Below are positions 37,596-46,388 of a DNA stretch of 64,000 nucleotides, piece by piece; positions within the stretch are counted from its first letter, which is position 1; the number at the start of each line of letters is the position of its first letter. Below the pieces are notes generated by a model. The model was not told where the DNA came from, did no database searches, and saw only the letters and a list, made by a program, of their open reading frames with translations. The stretch comes from Oscillospiraceae bacterium (GTDB lineage Bacteria; Bacillota; Clostridia; Oscillospirales; Ruminococcaceae), in contig JAQXHC010000015.1 of the NCBI GenBank assembly GCA_029007035.1, positions 1 to 64,000 of the forward strand, written 5' to 3'. Made by a program: the position numbers and the translations under genes.

Positions 37596-38297
37596 ATGGG
37601 AGTATTTAAGAGATTAAGCGACATTCTCAGATCAAACGTCAACGACCTTATCGACAGAGCTGAGGATCCGGAAAAAATGGTTAAGCAGATCATTATTGAT
37701 ATGCAGACTGAGCTTAACAAGGCTACTCAGAACTACGGCAAGGCAAAGGCAAGTGAAAGACTCGCCGAAAAGAAATATCAGGACGCTGTAAAAATTTCCG
37801 CAGACTGGGAGTCAAAGGCTAAGGCTGCTCTCGCAAAGGGCGATACAGAGCTGGCTAAGAAAGCTCTTGCCAAGAAAGTCAAGGCAGACGAGGATGTTGC
37901 AAGCTATAAGGAAATGTATGAATCTATCTCTAACCAGACCGACGCTATCGGCGATCAGGTAGAGATCCTAAAGGACAAGCTCGAGGAAGCCAAAAGCCGT
38001 CAGGCAATGCTGATTGCCCGTTCACAGATGGCTGATACTCAGAAAAACCTCGCAAAATCCTCAGGCGGATTTGACGCTTCAAGCTCTTTTGAAAAGTTCA
38101 ACCGCATGGAGGAAAAGATTGTCCGCAAGGAAGCTGAAGCTTCCGCTTTTACCGAGATTGCAGGCGGTGAGGATTCCCTTTCACAGTCCTTTGAGGACAT
38201 TGAAAAGGATGCAAAAGTTGACGCTGAACTTGCAAGACTCATGGCTGAAATGGGCGGAGATCAGAATGACGCTCCGGCTTCAGAAACAGAGGAATAA
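37596..38297 (+). CDS. PspA/IM30 family protein
   Basis: MGVFKRLSDILRSNVNDLIDRAEDPEKMVKQIIIDMQTELNKA; aggagg RBS; start 37596 preferred. Confidence 0.94.
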   Translation: MGVFKRLSDILRSNVNDLIDRAEDPEKMVKQIIIDMQTELNKATQNYGKAKASERLAEKKYQDAVKISADWESKAKAALAKGDTELAKKALAKKVKADEDVASYKEMYESISNQTDAIGDQVEILKDKLEEAKSRQAMLIARSQMADTQKNLAKSSGGFDASSSFEKFNRMEEKIVRKEAEASAFTEIAGGEDSLSQSFEDIEKDAKVDAELARLMAEMGGDQNDAPASETEE

Positions 38298-38328
38298 TAT
38301 AATTAATTATCAAACCATATAAAAAATT

Positions 38329-38359
38329 CCGAAGCCCCACATTTTCTGTGCGGCTTCGG
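38329..38359 (+). terminator. Intrinsic terminator after the PspA-family gene
   Basis: CCGAAGCC…GGCTTCGG followed by TTTTA, just upstream of the rubrerythrin gene. Confidence 0.7.
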
Positions 38360-38382
38360 TTTTATGAAAGGAATGTTATAAA

Positions 38383-38922
38383 ATGGCTGATTTAAAAGGC
38401 ACAAAAACAGAAGCAAATCTCATGGCTGCATTTGCAGGCGAATCACAGGCAAGAAACAAGTATACATACTATGCAAGCAAGGCGAAAAAAGATGGCTATC
38501 AGCAGATTGCTGCTTTGTTTGAGGAAACTGCCAACAATGAAAAAGAACACGCTAAAATCTGGTTCAAGCTTCTTCACGGCGGTATGCCTTCAACAATAGA
38601 TAATCTTAAAGACGCTGCCGACGGAGAAAACTACGAATGGACTGATATGTATGCAGGCTTCGCCAAAACCGCTAAAGAGGAAGGATTTGACGATATTGCA
38701 CTGCTTTTTGAAATGGTAGGCGAAATCGAAAAGGCTCATGAGGAACGCTACAGAAAGCTCCTCGCCAACATTGAGAACGGTGTTGTATTCTCCAAGGACG
38801 GCGACAAGATCTGGGAATGCCGTAACTGCGGTCACATCGTAATCGGTAAAGAAGCTCCGGAGATCTGTCCCGTGTGTGCTCATCCCCAGTCGTATTTTCA
38901 GGTTAAAGCGGAGAATTATTGA
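38383..38922 (+). CDS. Rubrerythrin
   Basis: [28 protein letters not shown]…EKEHAK…EERYRKLL…[29 protein letters not shown]. Confidence 0.97.
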   Translation: MADLKGTKTEANLMAAFAGESQARNKYTYYASKAKKDGYQQIAALFEETANNEKEHAKIWFKLLHGGMPSTIDNLKDAADGENYEWTDMYAGFAKTAKEEGFDDIALLFEMVGEIEKAHEERYRKLLANIENGVVFSKDGDKIWECRNCGHIVIGKEAPEICPVCAHPQSYFQVKAENY

Positions 38923-38943
38923 TTTTCCATGTATAAAAAACTC

Positions 38944-38977
38944 AAACGGTGACTGCCGGTTAAAGCAGTCACCGTTT
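38944..38977. terminator. Intrinsic terminator between convergent rubrerythrin and ECF genes
   Basis: AAACGGTGACTGC-cggttaaa-GCAGTCACCGTTT, 13-bp perfect stem then T tract. Confidence 0.85.
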
Positions 38978-38993
38978 TTATTATACAATTCAA

Positions 38994-39530
38994 TTATGCC
39001 GCAGCCTCGGTATAAGCTTTCATCTTCCTTGTAACTCCCGCTGCGGAAAGGGAACGTATCAAAGCCGTACCTGCCACAAGTCCGCATACACCTTGCAGAA
39101 CATTTCCGGGAATGCCCGAAAGTGACGGAACGAAACCGTAAATTGCCGATTCGTAAAGCAGGTAGCCGCCGACCATTATAAGCTCTGCGGCAAATCCGCC
39201 CGCAATGAAGCTTATAAGCTTTTTCTTTGGAAATGACGACATAAGCTTTCTTGTGATAAGAGCCGCTGCAACCGCCATAAGTCCCTTTATGACAAATGTT
39301 CCGGGAATGTATACCGGATAACCCGAAATCAGATCCGCAAGAGCTGAACCGACACCTGCCGCAGCAAATCCGTAAACCGGTCCGAGAATCCACGCCGACG
39401 CCAGTATGAAACAGTCGCCGAGGTTGACATAGCCGTTCATCGGCGAAGGAATACGTATAAGCATCGTCGCGACGCATATAAATGCCGCAAACATAGCCGA
39501 TGATATAATTCTGGTTAGTTTCTTATTCAT
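38994..39530 (-). CDS. ECF transporter S component
   Basis: MNKKLTRIISSAMFAAFICVATMLIRIPSPMNGYVNLGDCFILASAWILGPVYGFAAAGVGSALADLISGYPVYIPGTFVIKGLMA. Confidence 0.88.
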   Translation of the reverse strand: MNKKLTRIISSAMFAAFICVATMLIRIPSPMNGYVNLGDCFILASAWILGPVYGFAAAGVGSALADLISGYPVYIPGTFVIKGLMAVAAALITRKLMSSFPKKKLISFIAGGFAAELIMVGGYLLYESAIYGFVPSLSGIPGNVLQGVCGLVAGTALIRSLSAAGVTRKMKAYTEAAA

Positions 39531-39586
39531 TTGAAATACCTCTTTTAAATGCGGTCAATATCAATTTGATATGCTATACCGCAGAT

Positions 39587-40426
39587 TTATTTATTGATTT
39601 TCATAGAGATATCAAAGCATTTAACGGAATGAGTCAGTGCTCCGAGTGAAATTATATCAACTCCCGTTTCGGCAACCGAGCGTATATTTTCGGAAGTAAC
39701 ATTTCCGGAAGCTTCAAGCAGAGCACGTCCGTCAGTAATTTTCACAGCCTCGCGCATTTCGTCACAGCTCATGTTGTCGAGCATAATAATCTCACATTTT
39801 ACCTCAAGAGCCTCTCTGAGTTCATCAAGAGTACGCACCTCAACCTCTACTTTAACGGTATGACCAATTTTCTCGCGCAGGGCATTTACTGCCGCTGTGA
39901 TACCGCCGTAAGCGTCAATGTGATTGTCTTTCAGCATAGCAGCATCGGACAGATTGAAGCGATGATTCTTTCCTCCGCCGACAGTAACAGCATATTTCTG
40001 CAGTGCACGGAGTCCCGGAAGGGTCTTTCTTGTGTCGGTTACGGAAGCATTTGTACCCTTTACAAGCTCAACACATTTATTTGTAGCCGTAGCGACTCCC
40101 GACATATGCTGCAGCAGATTAAGAGCAGTTCTCTCGCCTTTCAGCAATGTGAGGGTGCTTCCCTCCATTTCGGCGATAATATCGCCTTTTTTAACCTTTG
40201 CTCCGTCATTCAGGAGAATATGGAAATCAACATCTCCTCCCACAAGCTCAAAAACTCTTTTAGCAACCTCGATTCCGCAGAGCACACCGGTGTCCTTTGC
40301 CACATAATATGCGCGGCTGCGATGCTCGGGAGAAATAAGATTATCGGCAGCTTCGTCTATGTAGTTGATGTCCTCCATGAGGGCAGTGTTTATGATATTG
40401 TCAATATAGCACTGTAATAATTTCAT
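39587..40426 (-). CDS. nadC: Nicotinate-nucleotide diphosphorylase (carboxylating)
   Basis: LKGERTALNLLQHMSGVATATNKCV…DTRKTLPGLRALQKYAVTVGGGKNHRFNLSDAAMLKDNHI; aaaaaggagcatt RBS at start 40426. Confidence 0.97.
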   Translation of the reverse strand: MKLLQCYIDNIINTALMEDINYIDEAADNLISPEHRSRAYYVAKDTGVLCGIEVAKRVFELVGGDVDFHILLNDGAKVKKGDIIAEMEGSTLTLLKGERTALNLLQHMSGVATATNKCVELVKGTNASVTDTRKTLPGLRALQKYAVTVGGGKNHRFNLSDAAMLKDNHIDAYGGITAAVNALREKIGHTVKVEVEVRTLDELREALEVKCEIIMLDNMSCDEMREAVKITDGRALLEASGNVTSENIRSVAETGVDIISLGALTHSVKCFDISMKINK

Positions 40427-40445
40427 TGTAATGCTCCTTTTTGAT

Positions 40446-41900
40446 TTATTGCATAACCTCTTTAAGGATAAGATATGCGATAGTTGCAAGAGACTTTGCC
40501 TCGACAAAATCAGTATCCATACGATATCCTCCGCTTATAAGAGCCTGACGGATTTCGGCGGCGCGCTTGTATCCATCGGCAGCCGCTTTTTTATCGGGAA
40601 GTACAAAGTGACTTTGCTGCATTATGCGGCGGATTTCAGTTCTGTAGCCGTGAGGAATATGCTCATTCCCGATATGGGGTTCAAATTCCGCCGACTCAAA
40701 TTCCGTCGGAACGCAGTCAAGATGTTCTGCAATGTCATTTGCCGCATGACGCGAAAATACAAGAGCCTCAAGAAGCGAATTGCTCGCGAGACGGTTGCTT
40801 CCGTGTACTCCCGTGTGAGAGCACTCGCCGCAGGCATAAAGGTTCGGCAGGGTTGTCCGCGAGTTCTTGTCCACATCGATTCCGCCCATAAGGTAATGCT
40901 GACAAGGATAAATCGGAACAGGTTCTCTGGTAAGGTCAAATCCCTGCTTGAGAACGTTTTTATAAATCATCGGAAAGCGTTTTTTGAGGAAATCGCTGTC
41001 CTTATAGCTTATATCAAGGTAAAAATCGGTGGAATTCTGCTTACGCGATTCAAGCACGATAGCGTGTGATACAACGTCTCTTGGCGCAAGCTCAAGACGG
41101 TCATCATAATTCTGCATAAAGCGTTCCTTATTGCAGTTAAGCAGGTATGCGCCCTCGCCTCTTACCGCTTCCGAAATGAGAAAGCATTCACGGGTGCTGC
41201 GGTTGTTGAAAGCAGTGGGATGGAACTGAACATAGCTGAGATTCTTGATTTTTGCGCCCATTTCGTAAGCAAAAGTAATTCCGTCTCCGGTAGCGATAGC
41301 CGAATTTGTAGTAAATTCATATACTCTGCCTATACCGCCTGTCGCAAGAATAACGAAATGGCTGTTATAGACACTGTATTCTCCGCCGCATAACACAAAT
41401 GCCGAATAACCGGTGGATGTCTGCTTCACATCGCACATAAGCGCATTTTCAAGAAGGGTTACATTGCTCATGGAGCGTACTTTTTCGTAAAGCTTAGAGT
41501 TTATTTCTGCACCTGTCGAATCGGCATGGTGGAAAATACGGTGATGACCGTGACCGCCCTCAAGGGTACGATGATAAGTGCCGTCGGGATTCTTATCAAA
41601 TTCCACACCAAGGTTAATAATGTGCTCAATATCCTGTGCAGCTTCGCTTACAAGAGTACGGACAGCATCAATATTATTTTTGAAACCTCCTGCAATGAGG
41701 GTGTCGTTGCTGTGATACTGAGCAGTGTCGTCGGGCGACTGATAAACGCCTGCAATTCCGCCCTGCGCGAGAGATGAGTTGCAGAGCTTCTGCTCCCTTT
41801 TACAGATAATAAGCACATTGAGGGTTTCAGGCAGGTTTATTGCCGCATAAAGGCCGGCAACTCCGCAGCCTGCAATAATTACATCGTAGTTGTTTGCCAT
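40446..41900 (-). CDS. nadB: L-aspartate oxidase
   Basis: YDVIIAGCGVAGLYAAINLPE…SSLAQGGIAGVYQSPDDTAQYHSNDTLIAGGF…HYLMGGIDVDKNSRTTLPNLYACGECSHTGVHGSNRLASNSLLEALVF. Confidence 0.96.
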   Translation of the reverse strand: MANNYDVIIAGCGVAGLYAAINLPETLNVLIICKREQKLCNSSLAQGGIAGVYQSPDDTAQYHSNDTLIAGGFKNNIDAVRTLVSEAAQDIEHIINLGVEFDKNPDGTYHRTLEGGHGHHRIFHHADSTGAEINSKLYEKVRSMSNVTLLENALMCDVKQTSTGYSAFVLCGGEYSVYNSHFVILATGGIGRVYEFTTNSAIATGDGITFAYEMGAKIKNLSYVQFHPTAFNNRSTRECFLISEAVRGEGAYLLNCNKERFMQNYDDRLELAPRDVVSHAIVLESRKQNSTDFYLDISYKDSDFLKKRFPMIYKNVLKQGFDLTREPVPIYPCQHYLMGGIDVDKNSRTTLPNLYACGECSHTGVHGSNRLASNSLLEALVFSRHAANDIAEHLDCVPTEFESAEFEPHIGNEHIPHGYRTEIRRIMQQSHFVLPDKKAAADGYKRAAEIRQALISGGYRMDTDFVEAKSLATIAYLILKEVMQ

Positions 41901-41934
41901 TGACAACACGTCCTTTTCAAATTAGTGCTATTTT

Positions 41935-41975
41935 ATTATATCACATTCTGCGAAATTTGTCACTATTTCGCAGAA
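41935..41975 (-). promoter_or_regulatory. nadB promoter overlapped by a perfect inverted repeat (candidate operator)
   Basis: Minus strand: TTCTGCGAAA-N10-TTTCGCAGAA; -35 GTGACA inside the loop, 17-nt spacer, -10 TATAAT. Confidence 0.7.
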
Positions 41976-42192
41976 AAATTTTTATTTGCCGGATTTGTCT
42001 TTTATTCCCATGTCCGAGTATTTTTCAGGCAATACTGCACAAAGAGTTTACAGCATATGGCAGAAAACATTCAAACAGACAGCGTGCAAATCCGTCAGAC
42101 TTTCTTTATGAGGTGCTGCACTGATTGTTCTTCCGGAGTCATTCAGCTGAGATTGGCAGCGGTAATGTTAATAAGGCAGCCTCTAAAAAACT

Positions 42193-42220
42193 GCCCGCAG
42201 TCATGAAACAGGCTGCGGGC
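42193..42220 (-). terminator. Intrinsic terminator downstream of prfB
   Basis: GCCCGCAG…CTGCGGGC followed on the minus strand by TTTTTT. Confidence 0.75.
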
Positions 42221-42226
42221 ATGATA

Positions 42227-43345
42227 TTACTTATTGAGAGTGCCGTGGGACAGCGACTTCAGATAGGCATTGATGAATCCGTCGATATCACCGTCCATAA
42301 CAGCCTGAATATTGCCGTTTTCAAAACCTGTTCTGTGGTCTTTGGCAAGTGTATACGGCATAAATACGTATGAGCGGATCTGTGAGCCCCACGCAATTTC
42401 ACGCTGAACTCCCTTAATATCGGAAATCTTTTCAAGGTGTTCGCGCTCCTTAATCTCAACGAGCTTTGAACGGAGCATCTTCATAGCGTAGTCCTTGTTC
42501 TGATACTGGCTGCGCTGAGTCTGGCATGACACTACGATTCCCGACGGAATATGAGTAATTCTGATAGCCGACGAGGTTTTGTTTACTTTCTGACCGCCCG
42601 CACCGCTTGAACGATAAGCATCAATCTGCAAATCCTCAGGACGGATATCGACCTCGATTGAATCATCGATTTCCGGCATTACTTCAAGCGCCGCAAACGA
42701 AGTATGACGTCTGCCTGAAGCGTCAAACGGAGAAACACGCACAAGACGGTGAACTCCCGATTCAGATTTCATATAGCCATAGGCATTATCTCCCTCAATG
42801 AGGATAGATGCGGATTTTAGTCCTGCGTCGTCGCCGTCGAGATAATCAAGGAGCGTAACCTTATAGTTATGACGCTCTGCCCAGTGATTGTACATTCTGT
42901 AAAGCATCTCAGCCCAGTCCTGAGCCTCTGTTCCGCCTGCTCCGGCATGGAATGTAAGAATGGCATTAGCGCTGTCGTACTCCCCGTTGAGCAGCGTAGA
43001 GAGCTTTTCGGCTTCAAGCTGGGATTTAAATGACTCTACCTCAGCCTTTATCTCGTCAACGGAGCTTTCGTCGTCCTCCTCAATGGAAAGCTCTATAAGC
43101 GTAATAATATCCTCAAGGCAATCACTGAGTGTGTTGAACCGTGCAATTTTCTTTTCTGCTGCCTTTGTCTGCTGCAAAACCTTCTGTGAATTTTCAAGGT
43201 CGTCCCAGAATCCGTCCTTTGCCGCTGCCTCGTTCAGCTCGGCAAGCTCCTTTTTGGTCTGTTTTATATTCAGAACGTCGGAAAGCTCTTCAATTTCTTT
43301 GCGGTAGCCGACCATTTCCGCTTTCAAATCGTCAAGTATAATCAT
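42227..43345 (-). CDS. prfB: Peptide chain release factor 2 (continuous frame)
   Basis: FHAGAGGTEAQDWAEMLYRMY…GVHRLVRVSPFDASGRRHTSFA…YRSSGAGGQKVNKTSSAIRITHIPSGIVV. Confidence 0.96.
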   Translation of the reverse strand: MIILDDLKAEMVGYRKEIEELSDVLNIKQTKKELAELNEAAAKDGFWDDLENSQKVLQQTKAAEKKIARFNTLSDCLEDIITLIELSIEEDDESSVDEIKAEVESFKSQLEAEKLSTLLNGEYDSANAILTFHAGAGGTEAQDWAEMLYRMYNHWAERHNYKVTLLDYLDGDDAGLKSASILIEGDNAYGYMKSESGVHRLVRVSPFDASGRRHTSFAALEVMPEIDDSIEVDIRPEDLQIDAYRSSGAGGQKVNKTSSAIRITHIPSGIVVSCQTQRSQYQNKDYAMKMLRSKLVEIKEREHLEKISDIKGVQREIAWGSQIRSYVFMPYTLAKDHRTGFENGNIQAVMDGDIDGFINAYLKSLSHGTLNK

Positions 43346-43499
43346 TTATTTAAGTCCTTTCGTTAGCTTATATTTTTATTATACCATATTTTTTCGCTGA
43401 CTGCAACAGTTTTTTACATAATTGCTTGCCATAAGGCGGTCATTGCGTGTTTTTTCATAAGTATACCACAATTTTACATCAAAATCCACATTTATATTA

Positions 43500-43586
43500 A
43501 GAACCTGTCAACACAGGATGTGTATGCATATTTTCAAGCAAAATATGCCGAAAAGATGTGCGTATATGTCTATGCGGACAGTTTCT
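43500..43586. repeat. Inverted-repeat element (family A, copy 2, shorter)
   Basis: AGAACCTGTCAACACAGG…TATGCGGACAGTTTCT; same ends and internal ATTTTC..GCAAAAT motifs as 26330-26492. Confidence 0.7.
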
Positions 43587-44790
43587 AATAATACAGCGCA
43601 TAACCTGCGGCATTGTCCGATGCAGTGACCAGTTCAATCTGCCTTTGAATAACTGTGCTGTCCCGAACCCATTCAAGTTCACCTGCTTCGCCTGCCCATT
43701 TATCCTCCGCACCCTGCTTATAAGCTGCAAGACCGATTACAAGCGATACGTTTTCGCAGCTGACAAGGCTCTCCCATTCGCGGAAGGTCTTCTCAAACGG
43801 ACAAGTGCTGTTTTCAAAGCCGAAATAAATCTGCGGAACAAGATAGTCACAGTAGCCGATACAGCTTCCCCACAGTCTGACATCTGCATACTGTGAGCTG
43901 TAATCAGCATTGATATTGCCCTGCGGACTGATTCCAAAAAGCAGACGATCGTCGGCACGTTTCACTGCTTCGAAAATACCGTGAACCATTTTACTGCACC
44001 GTTCAAGCCGATAAGCCGACAAATCTGTTCCTCCGCTCGCCGCAAAACGCGCCGCGTCAAAGCTCTCGTCGGTAGTTGGATAGAAATAATCATCAATGTG
44101 TATTCCGTCAACCTCGTAGTTTTTCACAATTTCGGTTACGCTGTCAAAAACGAGCTGCAAAGCTTCATCGCTTGCAGGATTGAGATAATACCTGTCCCCC
44201 ACGAGCCTGACATTGTCACAAGCTTCCGTTTCCGCCCATTGCTTTATAATGAAATTGCTGTCCGTCTTTTCAAGCTGCTCCTTAGTCTGACAGCGAAGCG
44301 GATTTATCCACCCGTGAATCGATAATCCAAGACTGTGGGCCTCTTCAATCATGATCTGAAGCGGATCGTAGTCGCCGTCGAGGTACGTTCCTTTCGGAAA
44401 GATTTTTGAATCATAATAAACCTCTCCGTTTGGACGAATGTGAATATAAAGTGTGTTTATCCCGTCATTTTTTGCAGATGAAAACCGTTCATTTACCGCC
44501 GCTCTGAACTCGTCGGCTGATTTTCCCTGCATATACTCGCCGTAGTCCATATATGGATACCAAATCCCTATCTGATTACTGTAATTCAGCGGCGTATAGG
44601 ATTTCGCACCTGTCTCGGCAGTTTCGCCGGGATATAGCTGCCCTACCTCCTGAATGTACATTGTAACAGATTCCCCGCCGCTTGTCTCCGACCCCCCCGG
44701 CGGCGGCACGGGAACTGAACTCCCACAGGAGCAAAGTCCCGATACAGTAAGCAATACCGCGGTAAATTTGTGAAATCGCAAAAAAATCAC
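43585..44790 (-). CDS. Family 10-type glycosyl hydrolase-like (GHL10/YngK-like) lipoprotein
   Basis: IGIWYPYMDYGEYM…RFSSAKNDGINTLYIHIRPNGEVYYDSKIFP…GLSIHGWINPLR…VDGIHIDDYFYPT. Confidence 0.85.
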   Translation of the reverse strand: MIFLRFHKFTAVLLTVSGLCSCGSSVPVPPPGGSETSGGESVTMYIQEVGQLYPGETAETGAKSYTPLNYSNQIGIWYPYMDYGEYMQGKSADEFRAAVNERFSSAKNDGINTLYIHIRPNGEVYYDSKIFPKGTYLDGDYDPLQIMIEEAHSLGLSIHGWINPLRCQTKEQLEKTDSNFIIKQWAETEACDNVRLVGDRYYLNPASDEALQLVFDSVTEIVKNYEVDGIHIDDYFYPTTDESFDAARFAASGGTDLSAYRLERCSKMVHGIFEAVKRADDRLLFGISPQGNINADYSSQYADVRLWGSCIGYCDYLVPQIYFGFENSTCPFEKTFREWESLVSCENVSLVIGLAAYKQGAEDKWAGEAGELEWVRDSTVIQRQIELVTASDNAAGYALYY

Positions 44791-44832
44791 CTCACGAATA
44801 TTTATTCGTGAGGCAATATTTTTATGTGTATA

Positions 44833-45672
44833 TCATTCCCAGCTTGGATTTCCGCCGGTTGCCTTTGCTGCATAGTATGCAAGGATTTTCGATGCGTCCT
44901 TTGCATCGACTACTGTGTCGCCGTCTACATCGGCAGCCTGATTCTGAGCATCGTCAAAGGTTGAAGCCGCTCCCGTTGCTCTGCTTGCATATTCTGCAAG
45001 AACAGCCGACGCATCCTTTGCATCAATAACTGTGTCTCCGTTTACGTCGCCTAAAAGCACCTCGGGTTTATCCGGAACATCAATGTCGGTTACATTTGAA
45101 GTACCTTCGTTGTAAAGACCGCTGACAGTGAATCTTACGGTATAAACGTATTCAACGTTTACAGCTCCTCCGACATCAGCCTTCTGAAGTCCCCATTTGT
45201 CGACAAGGAAAAGTCTTACGCTTCCTCCGGGATTCGCTCCGTCATAAAATTTAAGATTATGTGCAGCTTCGTTATCGGTGAATTCAATCGGAACTCCGTC
45301 GGCAAGGATCTCGTCCACGGTAATTTTAAGGTCAGGATATCTGTCAGCAGTAAAAGCTGCATCCTCACCTACACCGTTAATCTGAATCCATACCTCCTGC
45401 ATACCCTCAGCATTCGTACCGAAATCATCAAAAGTAATTGAAGTCTGATACTGTGCATTGCCGTTTATGTATGCAGGTGAAAGCGTATACTCGCCGGCAT
45501 TTGAAGAATCTCCCTCACCGTAATTGACATGAGAACCGAGCATTCCGTAAATATTGGCAACAGCCAGAGTATCAGCGGGCATTTCAGATTCGGCGCTTAC
45601 GTTCAGCATACATACGGAAGATGAGAGGGCAGCCGCAGCAACCAAAGCAGAAAGCATTTTTGTAAGTTTCAT
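44833..45672 (-). CDS. Secreted dockerin-containing protein, paralogous C-terminus to 943-1740
   Basis: Signal peptide; LGDVNGDTVIDAKDASAVLAEYASRATGAASTFDDAQNQAADVDGDTVVDAKDASKILAYYAAKATGGNPSWE. Confidence 0.85.
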   Translation of the reverse strand: MKLTKMLSALVAAAALSSSVCMLNVSAESEMPADTLAVANIYGMLGSHVNYGEGDSSNAGEYTLSPAYINGNAQYQTSITFDDFGTNAEGMQEVWIQINGVGEDAAFTADRYPDLKITVDEILADGVPIEFTDNEAAHNLKFYDGANPGGSVRLFLVDKWGLQKADVGGAVNVEYVYTVRFTVSGLYNEGTSNVTDIDVPDKPEVLLGDVNGDTVIDAKDASAVLAEYASRATGAASTFDDAQNQAADVDGDTVVDAKDASKILAYYAAKATGGNPSWE

Positions 45673-45862
45673 AATTAAAACCTCCAGTCAAATATAATAT
45701 ATATTTATTATATCAGTATTTTTCATCAATGTCAATAATGAATCCTGTGATTTTACGAAAATATAATAATCAAATGCAATAAAAAAGCACCACACAAAAA
45801 TCGCATGAAGATCTCGCATCAGGGTTAACTTTGGTTAAATAATAAAAATATTATTCCTGCAC

Positions 45863-45891
45863 TTGACAATTCAGAACAGATGTTTTATAAT
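45863..45891 (+). promoter_or_regulatory. Consensus promoter TTGACA-17-TATAAT with overlapping GAAC-N4-GTTT site
   Basis: TTGACAATTCAGAACAGATGTTTTATAAT read directly; a second GAACAAATGTTC lies at 45908-45919. Confidence 0.75.
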
Positions 45892-45912
45892 AAAATCAAG
45901 GGATAAGAACAA

Positions 45913-46065
45913 ATGTTCTGTAAGCTGCCTGTATACACCAACCAGCAACCATACACATATGAAATTTATGCTTCCGACGGCATAAATCCAAGCAGAATCG
46001 GATTTTTTGCATCTTATTTCCCTGTTTTCCCAAAAAAGTACCATAACAGGAAACATCGGAAATGA
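45913..46065 (+). CDS. Putative 50-aa small protein (below the ORF-track cutoff)
   Basis: ATG with upstream AAGGGA: MFCKLPVYTNQQPYTYEIYASDGINPSRIGFFASYFPVFPKKYHNRKHRK*; directly downstream of a consensus promoter. Confidence 0.4.
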   Translation: MFCKLPVYTNQQPYTYEIYASDGINPSRIGFFASYFPVFPKKYHNRKHRK

Positions 46066-46145
46066 AATTGTAATGCGGATTCTGCGCAAAACGTGAACCG
46101 AATATATTTGCGGAAATAAATTCGGTAATAAACAGGAGGGAAAAA

Positions 46146-46388
46146 ATGAAAAGACTTATAAGTGAATACCAAAAGGGCTGCGAGCTGCTGAGCGAAAGAA
46201 TCGTTCAGCTCACCGCTGAAATGAAAAGACTGAAAAAAATCGGCAGAACCGATGAAATCGAGCGGCTCAACCTTAAACAGCGAATCGCACTGCTGTATAC
46301 CGAACAGCGACAGACAAGGGATATTATTGAGTATCTTACTTCTTATTCAAGGAGGCTTGAACAGCGTGTCGAGACGATGTACATATAA
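46146..46388 (+). CDS. Small coiled-coil hypothetical protein (80 aa)
   Basis: caggaggg RBS; MKRLISEYQKGCELLSERIVQLTAEMKRLKKIGRTDEIERLNLKQRIALLYTEQRQTRDIIEYLTSYSRRLEQRVETMYI. Confidence 0.75.
   Translation: MKRLISEYQKGCELLSERIVQLTAEMKRLKKIGRTDEIERLNLKQRIALLYTEQRQTRDIIEYLTSYSRRLEQRVETMYI

Noticed and set aside
35773-43445. Shared AAGGCGGTCATTG at 35773 and 43433
   Set aside because: A 13-mer shared twice in 64 kb is expected by chance many times; no extended similarity or palindrome.
45871-46089. 72-aa minus-strand ORF MRRIRITISFPMFPVMVLF…
   Set aside because: Lies opposite a consensus plus-strand promoter and better-supported 50-aa ORF; no RBS seen.
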